From: Micropterix aruncella
Taxonomy: Eukaryota > Arthropoda > Insecta > Lepidoptera > Micropterigidae
Assembly (NCBI GenBank): GCA_944548615.1
Contig: OX155976.1
Coordinates: 755,954 to 819,953, forward strand
Reading direction: 5' to 3'
Length of the DNA stretch: 64,000 bases
Part shown: positions 47,101 through 57,889 of the stretch, in pieces
Numbering within the stretch: position 1 is the stretch's first letter
Layout of the letters: every line of letters starts with the position of its first letter
Translations under genes and position numbers: made by a program
The notes under the pieces: generated by a model
Databases searched by the model: none
What the model was told of the DNA's origin: nothing
What the model saw: the letters and a program-made list of their open reading frames with translations, nothing else

Positions 47101-48319
47101 AATGTGAATAATATCGATGTCCGATATATCGAAAACATCGATGATTATAGATCTATGTTCGATGTCTTTTACATCGATGGTGCCTTATTGATGTTCCTCT
47201 GTCGATGTTTCTTATATACAAATTATGTTTTTTTTTTTACTATATATGAATAATAACATTTTATCAAAGTTTACACTTTTATAATGAATTGATCAAACAT
47301 TGCGATTTCCTATTTTTAACATATATTTAATTACTTTTTTAATTGTCCTTACCCATTACTTGCTGTTTTATAAAGGAAATGTAAGGCCAAACACGTTGTA
47401 TGAAATATATATATTGAATTACTAGAAATATTGACCCCTATTTTCTATGCAGATTTGTAATTTAAATAGGAGTTGCTTAATTCCTCTGCTTTAAAACCCT
47501 CGTGGACAGGAACCAATGAATATTTTGAAGGCGTTTTTCACCGACCCCTTAAAGTAGATTTTTCCCTTGTAGAAAGATATATACATTTTGAAAAAAAAAC
47601 TAAAACTCTATTGAAGCAAGGTCTGTCAAGTACGGTGGATGACAAAGAGTCTCCAGCCGCAACTAATGCAACTTTGCGACTGTGCAGTGAAATCTGTGGT
47701 TACTCGTTGTCATGCCGAAGTAGTGGCGATGAGCGATTGGCCAGGCTCGGTTATTTAATCACGAGCTTCTCCGTCATTGTTTGCAGTTCTTAACAGTACA
47801 TATTTATAATAACTGTATAGCCAGAATGCAAGAAGCTATAATAGATAATTTCGGCATAGGGAAATAATGCAAATTTTCAACTTTACCATGGTTGCACAAA
47901 CGAAAATATTTGAGCAAAAACGAAAGACGAAAAGACAAATAGACATCTGATTCCTTAAAAAGAATACAAGGCCATGGATAGAAATTTATTTGAATACGGA
48001 ATTCCAAATCAAACTCAAGTTATCCAAGTTCAAAATGGGCAGTGTGAAAAAACAGCAATTACACAGGGAAGGACCCAATATATTATATCACTGTGTTCAT
48101 CTCTGTTATTGATTTTATTAGTAGAAACTTATAGGACTTCCAATAAAATGAGCCTAACAAACGATGTTTTTAAAAAGAAAATGTCTTCTTGAAAATGTTT
48201 TAGATTTGCTAACGATATTTTTTAACGATCGCTGTTTGCGTTACGATGTTGGTATCTATGATAACATCGATGTTACCATAGATACAAATAGGAACAATCG
48301 CTATATAGGAACAGGCCAC
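47101..48319. other. Unassigned, ATCGATGT-rich
   Basis: 47100-47215 and 48230-48290 contain many ATCGATGT motifs. A plus frame at 47473-47793 (106 codons) has no recognised domain. 47972-48080 is a copy of the repeat at 45208. Confidence 0.35.
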
Positions 48320-48640
48320 AATGGCCTCACGGGGCATTGTGGCCTGAGCAAACACATGTACAACCTCTAGCTCCGGGACACGAAAAGTACAGGTTCTGCC
48401 AAGAGGCAGAGTAAACTCCCCTGCACCTCATGTGCGAGTGTGGCCCGCTGATGCGTCAAAGATACACCCACTTGGGTGGTCATTACCTCCAACCTGAGGA
48501 GGTAAAACAATCTGACGCCAAAAGCCCATTTCGGTTCTTAAATGACACGAGGCTTAACGCAGAATTATAGCAGGTGGCGAACACAATAGATCAGCAATAG
48601 TCGCAGTGTTACAAGGCTCATAAAGACCTTAGAAAAGCCC
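48320..48640 (+). pseudogene. RNase H-type LINE, C-terminal fragment
   Basis: Translation gives TGHNGLTGHCGLSKHMYNL, then, across stops and frameshifts, a C..C...EET..H..CEC zinc-binding segment (near 48415-48450) and RFLNDTRLNAEL. This order (tether, zinc knuckle, tail) follows the RNase H domain in I/R1-like LINEs. It is degraded and ends before the ATCGATGT block at 48660. Confidence 0.55.
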
Positions 48641-49009
48641 CAAACAACAAATGAAAAATAAAAAACATCGATGTGTTTTCTTCGATGTCCATTCCTAGTT
48701 TAAATCGACAAGATATAGTTGAACCATGCCCACTGCAATATATCATACCGCCAAGCCGCCAAGCCTCAACACATTTGTTATCTATACCGGTATATACTCT
48801 GCTTTATTAAACATCAGCCCAAGTAGGTAGCTCATTTTGCATGGTTCTGGTTCCGTGCAGCTTGGCTGGTATTGGCCTAACTCTCTGTCATCTGACCTGC
48901 TTAACTCATGGTTCAGCTTCTATGTGGTAGCGTCCACGAAGGGAAGCTTACACTGTCAGGGCCGCTGTGAGATTCTGCCACGGCTGTAATCCTGTCGGCT
49001 GTAATCCTA
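48641..49009. other. Unassigned sequence
   Basis: No gene; short ATCGATGT motif at 48665. Confidence 0.3.
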
Positions 49010-49590
49010 ATGGCTGTCGATCCGGGAGAAAAGAGACATGCGAGTTCTCTGTATGCTTTTCAAGATCTTGGATGGCGTCGCTCCCAATTATCTTACCGGC
49101 AGATTTACTGCACTATCGGCTCATGGACGCCCTCTGAGATCAATAAACAACCTGCTATCCCTAGTCACAGCAGTGACTTCTTCTCATTCTCTTTCACCGT
49201 GCATGGAGCCCGTCTTTGGAATGCTTTGCCGAAAAATGTGAGAACCGCGCCAAGCACAACAACTTTTAAAACCAGACTCAGAGAGCATTTGAAATCCTCC
49301 GGATAAATTCTCTTTCCCCTCCCATTCCCATCCTTTCAAAACTTTAGCGTCCTTATAGGTGTTAGATTATTTTGATGTGGCAAATCTGTGCCCACAAAGA
49401 GTAAAGTATATATTTCTTTCTATCCTCCTTTATTTTATTTGTCATACTCTTTATATAGGTTAAGTTATGTAGTCTATTCGCAAATAATGTTCTTACAATA
49501 GTATAGGTTAGCTCTAAAATATTGCCTGCAGGTAATAAGCTCGCCTTTTCTTAAGAATAAAGAGTTTTATTAGTATTATTATTATTATTA
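49010..49590 (+). mobile_element. LINE 3' part (same family as 7217)
   Basis: The coding end reads, with a frameshift, DLGWRRSQLSYRQ / FKILDGVAPNYLTGRFTALS then FSFTVHGARLWNALPKNVR and FKTRLREHLKSSG. The 3' UTR carries a hairpin TATTGCC-TGCA-GGTAATA (about 49521-49538) and AATAAAGAGTTTTATTA into a TTA repeat. Confidence 0.8.
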
Positions 49591-50194
49591 ATCCTGCGGT
49601 CGGAGGTGGTTGGAATCAGAAGATCGTGGATTCAGGGGAAAACCTAAGGAGGAACTGGTCGGTTGGAGCACTATATGCACTTGCGGAAAAAACGAAGAAA
49701 GCCCCAGCCGACGGATAGCCAGCTGGAGAGGTATGTTACCAGTACCGCTTTCAAAGCTGAGGTCACAAAATGGTTACGTGCAAAAAGTAGAGGCGAATGC
49801 GAAAGGCAGCTCATGGAAGTTGTGTCTTAAAATAATAAAGAAAAGTTTTTGCAATTATTTATTTTTGTTTATTTATATATTATTATATACGTATATATAA
49901 AGTATATATTGAATATAGGTAGATACGTTTTCTATATATGTATGTGTGTGTGTATGTGTATATATATATTTTATAAGTATGAGTGTATATATAAATGTAT
50001 ATATTTATTATAATGCCTATGTAGGTAATTATCCTTTTATTCTTTTATTATTTTATTTTACAATTATTATTATTACAATTATTATTATTACAATTATTAC
50101 AATTTTATTTTATTTTATAATTTTACAAATACATAAATATGTATTTGTAAAATTGTGCAATATTACATATCATTTTCTTAAACATATATACTAG
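49591..50194. other. AT-rich with TATG and ATTATT microsatellites
   Basis: A 96-codon frame at 49610-49900 shows no domain. Microsatellites occur at 49935-49970 and 50060-50100. Confidence 0.4.
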
Positions 50195-50650
50195 AATGTA
50201 GCGTTTATTCATATATTTGTATATATTATTACTTATTTTCCACTTAAATTTATTGTATATAATGTAAAGTTTACTTTATTTTTAGCCCTTAATTGCATAC
50301 ATATATATTTATTTATTTATTTTTTTTCTACTTTAAATTTTACTTTAATTTGTGTAACAACACATTTGTTAGATTTAGAAATATTTAAAATTGATCACCT
50401 TCGTCAGTTCGCGAGTTACAAAAATACAGTTACTGTTGGTATAACACAGCACAGCCAGAGACAGACCTTCTAGGTCTAGTTGGTTGTGCGATTTCGCCTC
50501 ATTCGGATATGCTAGCATATTTATATCCATAGAGCTATGTTTTTCGCTATTATAATGTTTGTTCTTAATTATTCCTCATGTACAACAGTATGCATGTCCT
50601 TGTATTTTTTTGTTCTTGTACGTTATAAATAAATAAATAAATAAATAAAT
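50195..50650 (+). mobile_element. LINE 3' end with (AAAT)n tail
   Basis: Sense-oriented counterpart of 7741-8200, ending ACGTTATAAATAAATAAATAAAT. It is non-coding. Confidence 0.7.
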
Positions 50651-50849
50651 ATTACCGCTTTACTAACTAATATTAGATGTCTTTTCTTCAAATGTTCTTA
50701 ATTACGTTGCTAAATATTTTCATTATTTTAACAGAAAGTTTATAAAAATGTGTACTATGTAACAAATACAAGGTATCACTACAGAACAGACTGTAGTCTA
50801 GTGGAGCTGATAAAATCCATCAAATCTGTACTTTCTTTGATTCGCAAAC

Positions 50850-51720
50850 AATGATTTTATTTTATTTATTTTATTTTGTTTTCATTTCTTAGGAAAACTT
50901 ACAGCTAGTTAAACATATAAAGGTACACATTGAGAGATATGTGCTGAAGGCCAATTAAAAGTTTTCACACATAATAAAAAGATACAACAAGTGAATAAAC
51001 AAGCAACTATAACTAGATAGACGCTAATATTTCTAAGAAGAAAAGAACATATTGTTAAGTATAAGTTGTTGTGTTGAATAGGTCAATATCAACTTCTCGT
51101 GCAAATACATTAAAACATCTACTCGCTCGTATAACATAGGAATTATTCTTATAATTCGTTTTTGCAGTGGGCACGTAAAGCAGGTTGGGATGCCTGAGAC
51201 GCGCACCAGGGGTACGTAATCCCAAACGTCCAAGCAACTCGGGACAGTCAACCTTTCCATTTGCAATGTTTAGAAGATAGGACAGGTCCGCTATGCTCCT
51301 TCTTTTGGATAGTGGGAGAATATGGAATTTCTTACAACGCGTTGAATAGCTAGGAATGTATGATTTAATTCTGAATTGCAAGTACCTGAGGAACCGTTTT
51401 TGAATGCCCTCTATGCGAGTTATATAGGTATCGTAAGATGGGTTCCAAACCTGAGACGCATATTCGAGATGACTTCGAACAAATGCACAGTATAGTATTT
51501 TGAAGGTTTTAACTTTTTCAAATTCTGCTGACATTCTAATTACAAAACCTAGTGCTTTGGACGCTCTCTTGACAATGTTGTCAATATGTTCATTAAAAAG
51601 CAGCTTAGAATCAAAAGTCACACCTAAATCTTTAATGGAGGAAACTCTAGCCAAGGTGCTATTTTGAAGTTTGTAATTATATAGAGACGGTAGAGGCTTA
51701 CGTGTGAAGGATTAAGTATT
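50850..51720 (-). mobile_element. 5'-truncated LINE
   Basis: The minus strand runs from reverse transcriptase C-terminus (51654-51055) to a 3' UTR whose tail is the T-rich run at 50857-50875. The terminal 150 bp also occur at 52915-53080. Confidence 0.75.
51055..51654 (-). pseudogene. LINE reverse transcriptase C-terminal region
   Basis: 199 codons without a stop: VSSIKDLGVTFDSKLLFNEH, then EYASQVWNPSYDTYITRIEG, then QKRFLRYLQF, then CPELLGRLGLRTPGARLRHP, then SYVIRASRCFNVFAREVDID. This is the post-catalytic part of a LINE reverse transcriptase. The copy at 51985 carries the same CPELL...FDVLAREVDIDLFN segment but a different 3' UTR. Confidence 0.85.
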
Positions 51721-51984
51721 TGCTCTTTCTACACTGTATTATTTATGTCAACATTGTAAATTTTTATTTTGGATTTAAATAAATAAATAAATAAATAAAA
51801 ATACTTAAACAGCGAAGGGTAGTCGTCGACCTGACGTCTTCAATCCGTGAATCCCGATCCAGAGTGACCATGGCGGGCAATGGGCGTCCCGTTTCGCAAT
51901 ATATTCAAACTCAATAACCGTTTACATGAGCTATGCTCCTTTTTTTGATAATAGCATGGATTTTTTGGATAATAACATGGATTT

Positions 51985-52879
51985 TTTCGGATTTTTTGGA
52001 GCATAGCGGACCTGTTAACTGTCCCGAGTTGCTTCGGCGTATGGGCTTACGTATCCCTGCTGCGGGTTTCAGGCATCCTAACGTGCTTTACGTACCCACT
52101 GCAAAAATGAATTATAAGAATATTTCTTATGTCATACGAGCGAGTAGATGTTTTGATGTATTGGCGCGAGAAGTTGATATTGACCTATTCAACACTTCTT
52201 CTCGAAAAGAATATTTCAGCAAGGCAAGGGTAATGACTATGTATTCGGCGTTCATATACCAGTGTTTAATGTAAGCTAGATAGCACCTCGCAGAAACTCC
52301 AATTAATGCAGACATTCACTCCCTTTTATGCGTACCCCGAATACGACTGGCTAAAGTACAGAAAAGCTACTGCATTAAATTCTATAATCTACTCCCTACA
52401 AAATTGCTGGAGGACATAAAATACAGAAAAACACCAAGGAGATGCTGATAGGTCACCCTTTCTATAATCTGGCAGAATTTGAGGGCCATGACTCTTCAAA
52501 TATTGTGCCCATTTAAATTACTTAAAAAGTAGAGCCTTATTGTCTGATTATTTTATATGGCCTTATATCTGTACTTTTAGTTTAAAATGCATAACGCAGA
52601 TTTAATTTGATTATTTAACATTTTACTGACAATTTAAATATTACGATGAATAATTTTACTACGTATCTTTTCGAATTACTAACTACTTCAAATATTAGGT
52701 TTATATTTTGATTATTTATATTTATAGTTTGACAATCTAGTAGTTAATTCTTGACTACCTATGTATGTTCAGTAAAGAGTAGTAACGAAACTTACTACCT
52801 AAGCCAATTATTTTGACACGCCCAAGAGCGGTCTCTAGCCGTCAATTGGACACGACGAAAATGTAATGTAATGTAATTG
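51985..52879 (+). mobile_element. LINE 3' part, ATGTA-tailed family
   Basis: Coding end from CPELLRRMGLRIPAAGFRHP to EVDIDLFNTSSRKEYF (about 52017-52274), then the 3' UTR shared with 3243 and 28747, ending ATGTAATGTAATGTAATTG. The frame start at 51933 lies in a hairpin, not in the LINE. Confidence 0.8.
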
Positions 52880-52914
52880 AAACTTATACTAAACAATATG
52901 TTCTTTTCTTCCTA

Positions 52915-53083
52915 GCAATATTAGCATCTATCTACAGTTATATTTGTTTGTTTATTCATTTCTTGTATCTTTTGATTATGTGTGAAAACTTTTAATTGGC
53001 CTTCAGCACTTATTTCTCAAAGTGTACATATTAACTAGCTGTAAGTTTTCCTAAGAAATAAAAATAAAATAAAATTCGACTGA
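52915..53083 (+). repeat. LINE 3' UTR fragment
   Basis: Plus-strand match to the reverse complement of 50860-51005: TGTGAAAACTTTTAATTGGC, then AGCTGTAAGTTTTCCTAAGA, then AAATAAAATAAAATT tail. Confidence 0.65.
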
Positions 53084-53214
53084 CATAAGGGTTAGTGCTG
53101 CCATCAAAATATTTACCTCATATCGAATTAATGTCTATTCTTAATGGTCAGACTTATCTTACCTGGTACCTATCTTAAAATACACTTTGGCAAGCCTCAC
53201 AGCAAAGTAAACAA

Positions 53215-53672
53215 TAAAGAGTTGTCAACTACAACGGGCGAACCCGTCACCTCAGGAAGTTTTACCGATTAGTCGTTCTATCTCCCTGGAGTGAGCGCAG
53301 AAGACTTGGACAAAATAGTCCACCGTCAAGCTCCGCCACATACCCGTAAGAGGCCAACGCCTCAACCGCGAGATAGCCAGGAGTGTTACCCAGCGGGCTT
53401 ACACTCACGCCCTTACTTCCAATTGCGACCATATTACTCCAGTCTATCGATTGGTTACGAGTTCGAGGTCGCTTGCGCGGTCCTCCCCTCGCGAAGCGGT
53501 GAAACAGTGTATACCGAATCTATCGCGGACCACGGCATTCTATGCCCGTCTGTTCACCCAGTATCGGGTAGCCGATGGTCGTTTCAAGAGCAGTCGCCGT
53601 AAGGTCCGCTACCACCCCCGCTCTATGGGAAACAGTACTGCTTCCAGTCTCCCCCGACTGTTAGTCAGAGTC
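53215..53672 (-). repeat. R620 minus copy, 3' part (split)
   Basis: It starts with the family 3' end (GTTGTCAACTACAACGGG) and breaks at TGTTAGTCAGAGT. The rest of the same copy resumes at 56685. The outer flanks GCAAAGTAAACAA (53202-53214) and GCAAAAGTAAACAA (56804-56817) are its target duplication. Confidence 0.75.
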
Positions 53673-55525
53673 TTGCCGTAGACTCGCGCGTACCTGATCT
53701 GTCAGAGGTAACAGCGGACGAGGTCGGCACCATCATCGGGTCGCTATCGCGCAGAAAGGCACCGGGGATAGACAACTTTACGTCTGATATAGTGAAGCGG
53801 GTGTGGGAATTCGCAAGATGGGAGGTGACTGTCCTGATGCAGAAATGCATTAGGGACGGTCATTTCCCATTATGCTGGAAGGCTGGCCTCCTGCGGGTGA
53901 TTCCCAAAGGTAACGACAAGCCGCGCTCGGATCCGAAAGCGTACAGGCCCATCACGCTCCTTCCCATAATGGGTAAGGTGCTCGAAGTGCTTGTGCGCGA
54001 ACGGCTGGAAAGGACTCTGTCTCCCCAGAACGAGCGTCAGTTTGGCTTTACCCGAGGGAAAAGCACGGAGGACGCCATCCTGTTTGCGAAGAACTGGGTC
54101 CGCAACTATGACGGCCGCTACGTGGTAGGCGTATTTTTGGATATCTCCGGTGCATTCGACAACGCGTGGTGGCCGATGCTCATATGCAAGCTTCGCGCCC
54201 GCCTGTGCCCGAACAATTTGTTGAAAGTAGTGAGGAGCTACTTTTCAGACAGATCTGTCACTCTGAGGTACGGCCCGACCAGCGTCACCAAAACCCCGAC
54301 TATGGGCTGTCCACAGGGGTCAGTGTTGGGTCCTAGCCTTTGGAACATTCTCTTTGATGATTTCCTCGGTCTACCTTACCCGGAGGGGTGCACCGTCAGC
54401 GCTTATGCAGACGACGCTCTCCTCCTGGTGGGCGGCAGGAGTCGCGCAGAGGTCGAAAGAAGGGTGGCTGACTCGCTGGACCTGATCCTCGGATGGGGTC
54501 AGCGAAACAGACTCACCTTCTCTCCGACGAAAACTCAGGCGCTTCTCCTGAAGGGACATCTTAAGCGGAACCCTGTCATCAGGATGAACGGTCGCCCGGT
54601 ATCCTTCCCGGCCACCGTTCGATACCTGGGGGTGACGCTTACGGCTTCCCTTTCCTTTCTTTCGCACGCAAAGATTACAGCCGAAAAATCCCGGGATCTA
54701 TTCTTTGCGCTCCGCGGAGTGAGTCGGGCCGACTGGGGAATTCGTTGCCCGGCGGTCATGACTATCTATAAGGGCGTCTTCGTCCCGCGTGCGACTTATG
54801 CCGCACGCGCTTGGACGGAGTCTGCTGTTCCTGAGGCGACGCGTGTCGCGCTGCTGCGCGGACAGCGCATCCCTCTCGTGGCCCTGACCGGGGCGTACAG
54901 AACGACGTCCACTCTTGCGTTACCCGTCATCGCTGGCGTTCTGCCGATTGACCTGGAGATTCTGGAGCGTGCAGCCTTGTCGCGGTACCGCCGGGGCGAG
55001 CCGGTAGTCCTTCATGGCCTATCGATCGACCCGGTGGCGCACCGAGCTGGGGAGTTTGCCCGCCTGATTCGGGTGGAGTCCTTGCGTGTCTGGCAGGCTA
55101 GATGGGACGCCGGGGGTACGGGCCGCCTCACCCATTGCTTCTTCCCGTCTGTTGCAGTGCGGATGGCAAATTCGTTTCTGCGGTTCGACCACCATACCAC
55201 GCAGCTGGTTGGGGGCCACGGAGAGTTCAGAGCCAAACTATTTGACTTTGGACTTGCCGATGACCCCCGGTGCGCCTGTGGGTATGGTCGCCAAACTGCG
55301 GAACACGTAATTTGGTCTTGCCCAATTCTAGCGGCTGCACGGGAGAAATTGATGGATGCAGTGGGCGCGTGCGTTGGGCGTTCTCCGATTTGGTACCCGG
55401 ATTTGGTCAGTTGTAGGAGCTGCTTCCAGTCGTTTGGCGAGTTTGTGGGGCTCTGGGTGGCTTCTTGGGAAAGCATGAGGCTTCGGGATACCCCCCAGGG
55501 GGTACCCTCTTCCTTGGTGGCGTGA
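53672..55525 (+). CDS. R1-clade LINE ORF2: reverse transcriptase and CCHC, 5' truncated
   Basis: The frame is open from the insertion point (LAVDSRVPDLSEVTADEV; no start codon) to a stop at 55525. The reverse transcriptase follows in order: RRKAPGIDNF, LRVIPKGNDKPRSDPKAYRP, LPIMGKVLEVLV, RQFGFTRGKSTEDAI, FLDISGAFDNAWW, GCPQGSVLGPSLWNILFDD, SAYADDALLLVGG (catalytic) and RYLGVTLTASL. The C-terminus holds the R1-type CCHC finger, DDPRCACGYGRQTAEHVIWSCP. The apurinic-type endonuclease that would choose the target is missing. Codon use is GC-rich and there is no stop or frameshift, so the insertion is young. Confidence 0.9.
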   Translation, partial: LAVDSRVPDLSEVTADEVGTIIGSLSRRKAPGIDNFTSDIVKRVWEFARWEVTVLMQKCIRDGHFPLCWKAGLLRVIPKGNDKPRSDPKAYRPITLLPIMGKVLEVLVRERLERTLSPQNERQFGFTRGKSTEDAILFAKNWVRNYDGRYVVGVFLDISGAFDNAWWPMLICKLRARLCPNNLLKVVRSYFSDRSVTLRYGPTSVTKTPTMGCPQGSVLGPSLWNILFDDFLGLPYPEGCTVSAYADDALLLVGGRSRAEVERRVADSLDLILGWGQRNRLTFSPTKTQALLLKGHLKRNPVIRMNGRPVSFPATVRYLGVTLTASLSFLSHAKITAEKSRDLFFALRGVSRADWGIRCPAVMTIYKGVFVPRATYAARAWTESAVPEATRVALLRGQRIPLVALTGAYRTTSTLALPVIAGVLPIDLEILERAALSRYRRGEPVVLHGLSIDPVAHRAGEFARLIRVESLRVWQARWDAGGTGRLTHCFFPSVAVRMANSFLRFDHHTTQLVGGHGEFRAKLFDFGLADDPRCACGYGRQTAEHVIWSCPILAAAREKLMDAVGACVGRSPIWYPDLVSCRSCFQSFGEFVGLWVASWESMRLRDTPQGVPSSLVA

Positions 55526-55998
55526 TTCGGCGGCTACTTCCAGCCCGAAGTGCCCGTCTTTGTGTCCGTCTCTTTACCGCCCCGAGGGGCGTTTCGTTCT
55601 TTGCAGGATCCAGGGATTCCTCCCCCCCGTGGCTGCTCCGAGACCTGCCCACGGACAGCGCGCCTTCACGTTCATTGTTCTGGAGCGTCCTCTACCCCGC
55701 TTACCGGCTCCTAAATTTATGATATTGTTATTTCTTTTCTCGTTATATTATGTGTAATATTTTGTAAAATTTTAATTTTTTTTTGTAAATAAGTTTTATT
55801 TTTGAATAAATGGGTTCTCGGGGCGGTACGGGGGGGGGGTGGTTTACCCTATTTCACCCCCTGCGCGTTTTACCCTTCTGGTACGCGCAGGGTTGTCGTA
55901 GCACGACATCCCGGGCAGACAAGACGACCCTCGTCGTTATAACTGCCCGGGCGGTGGGCGGGGTTTGCTGCCCTCACCTATCGCCTTGAAACTCTTAA
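53673..55998 (+). mobile_element. R1-clade LINE, 5' truncated
   Basis: The element lies between two copies of CTGTTAGTCAGAGTC (53658-53672 and 55999-56013), a duplication of about 14-15 bp inside R620. It contains a 618-codon open frame and a 470 bp 3' UTR. Its GC content is far above its surroundings. Confidence 0.85.
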
Positions 55999-56013
55999 CT
56001 GTTAGTCAGAGTC

Positions 56014-56684
56014 TAGGGGGGCTAACGGGCCCATGATGAGGTGGCCACGATGACCCATGTGTTCAGGGTCGGTCACACTCACGGGTCAACACCCATCCGA
56101 CGGCCTCCCCGCATGGGGTGCGAATCCTGGGTAGGACACTGGGTCAACCAGTATCCCCTGGGAATCAAACCTCTGGCGCCCCTGGACGGTCTGCACACCG
56201 TGCGGCGCAAGCCATTCGATTGTGCTCTCCGACTAACAGTCGGGGGAGTCTGGGAACTGTATTGTTTTATATAGAGCGAGGGTGGTTGCGTACCTTATGG
56301 CGACTGCTCTTGAATTGACCATTGGCCATCCGATCCCGGGTAAGAGGCGGGCAAAGGACGCCTTGGTCCGCGATAGATTCGGTGCACTCCGTTTCACCGC
56401 TTCATAAGGGAGAGGACCGCGCAAGCGACCTCGAACTCGGAACCAATCGAGAGACCGGAGAAATCTGGTCACAATTGGAAGTGAGGGCGCGAGTATCTCG
56501 AGCCCGCCGGGTTTATTCCTGGCTAACTCGCGGTAAGGCGTTGGACTCTCACGGGTTGTGACGTAGCTGGACGTAGAATTGTACTGTCCAAAGTCTTCTA
56601 CGTTCACTGCAGGGCGACAGAACGACTAATCGTTAAAACGTCCTGTGGTGATGGGCTCGCCCGTTGTAGTCGACACCGCAAGAT
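56014..56684 (+). repeat. R620 copy nested at the R1-type site
   Basis: It starts TAGGGGGGCTAACGGGCCC and ends GTAGTCGACACCGCAAGA, between TGTTAGTCAGAGT at 56000-56012 and at 56684-56696. It is plus-oriented within a minus-oriented host copy. Confidence 0.75.
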
Positions 56685-56803
56685 GTTAGTCAGAGTGCGC
56701 AAACGAGTGCGTGGAGGCCGCCGGATGGGTGTTGACCCGTGAGTGTGACCAACCCTGAACAGAATGGGTCTTCGTGGCCAACTCAGCAAGGACCCCTTAG
56801 CTA
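56685..56803 (-). repeat. R620 minus copy, 5' part (split)
   Basis: GTTAGTCAGAGTGCGCAA resumes the copy broken at 53672 and continues to its 5' end (CAACTCAGCAAGGACCCC). About 90 bp between GCGCAA and GAGTGCGTGG are deleted relative to 9780-9920. Confidence 0.7.
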
Positions 56804-56879
56804 GCAAAAGTAAACAATTGGAATAGCTAAATTAGTAAGATCTTCTATAAAATCCTGTCCCGGATACGGTACCTCATAC

Positions 56880-57200
56880 GGTGTCATATGGTACCTGGTG
56901 CCTATCTTAGAATACGCTTTGGCAAACCTCACAGCAAAATTAAACAATTGAAATAGCCAAATTAGCATGATCTTCTATAAAATCCTGTCCGGAAAAAGAA
57001 AGTAGAATAAACTCGATTGCCTGGACTAAAATAGGAACACGATAATATACGTTTTACAGTACAGGGCTTTTATACACTTAACGTACTCCAAAAATAATAG
57101 ATTTGATAAGGCAACAGCAGCAGTAGCGACTTGTCGGATGTTGCAGGATAAGACATCTGGAAACAAGGTCACGTTGATGTAATTAATGTGGATGTAACCT
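56880..57200. other. Paralogous empty site and unassigned DNA
   Basis: 56888-56995 resembles the flanks of the R620 complex joined without it (CCTATCTTAGAATACGCTTT, CCTCACAGCAAAATTAAACA, GATCTTCTATAAAATCCTGT). The rest holds no gene. Confidence 0.55.
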
Positions 57201-57205
57201 GATAC

Positions 57206-57262
57206 ATATATCCTTCCCTTGGGTTGGAAGGTATATCCTTCCAACCCAAGGGAAGGATATAT
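57206..57262. repeat. Perfect 26 bp inverted repeat
   Basis: The arm 57206-57231 (ATATATCCTTCCCTTGGG + TTGGAAGG) is exactly complementary to 57237-57262 around TATAT. Its TATATCCTTCCCTT part is also the target duplication of the R620 copy next to it. Confidence 0.9.
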
Positions 57263-57287
57263 CCTTCCCATGATATATCCTTCCCTT

Positions 57288-57850
57288 GGTTGGCCACACT
57301 CACGGGTCAACACCCATTCGACGGCCTCCTATGAAGTGCGAGCCTGGGTAGGACTCTGGCCTTGGTCAGTTTCCCCTGGGAATCAAACTTCTGGCGCTCC
57401 TGGGCGCTCCTGGGGGAGTCTGGAAGCAGTACTGTTTCCTATAGAGCGGGGGTGGATGCGGACCTTACGGCGACTGCTCTTGAAACTACCATCGGCCTTC
57501 CGATCCTGGGTGAACAGCCGGGCAAAGGACGCTGTGGTCCGCGATAGATTCGGTATACACCGTTTCACCGCTTCGTAAGGGAGAGGACCGCGCAAGCGAC
57601 CTCGAACTCGGAACCAATCGAGAGACCGGAGTAATCTGGTCACACTTGGAAGTAAGGGCGCGAGTGTCGGCCCGCCAGGTAACATTCCTGGCTATCTCGC
57701 GGTTAAGGCGTTGGCCTGTTACGGGCTTGTGACGTAGCTGGTGGACTGTTTTTGTCCCAAGTCTTCTACGTTCACTCCAGGGAGATAGAACGACTAATCG
57801 TAAAACTTCCTGAGGTGACGGGCTCGCCCGTTGTAGTCGACAATCCAAGT
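57288..57850 (+). repeat. R620 copy, 5' truncated, with 14 bp target duplication
   Basis: TATATCCTTCCCTT occurs at 57274-57287 and 57851-57864. The copy begins at GGTTGGCCACACTCACGG, 60 bp into the family, and has an internal deletion near 57408. Confidence 0.85.
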
Positions 57851-57889
57851 TATATCCTTCCCTTAATATTATTTGATATTATTATACAA

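Noticed and set aside
49610..49900. 96-codon plus frame after the LINE
   Set aside because: No domain, and the second half is AT-rich tail sequence.
53792..55525. Host gene for a large protein
   Set aside because: It is an R1-clade reverse transcriptase with YADD and CCHC motifs inside a target-site duplication.
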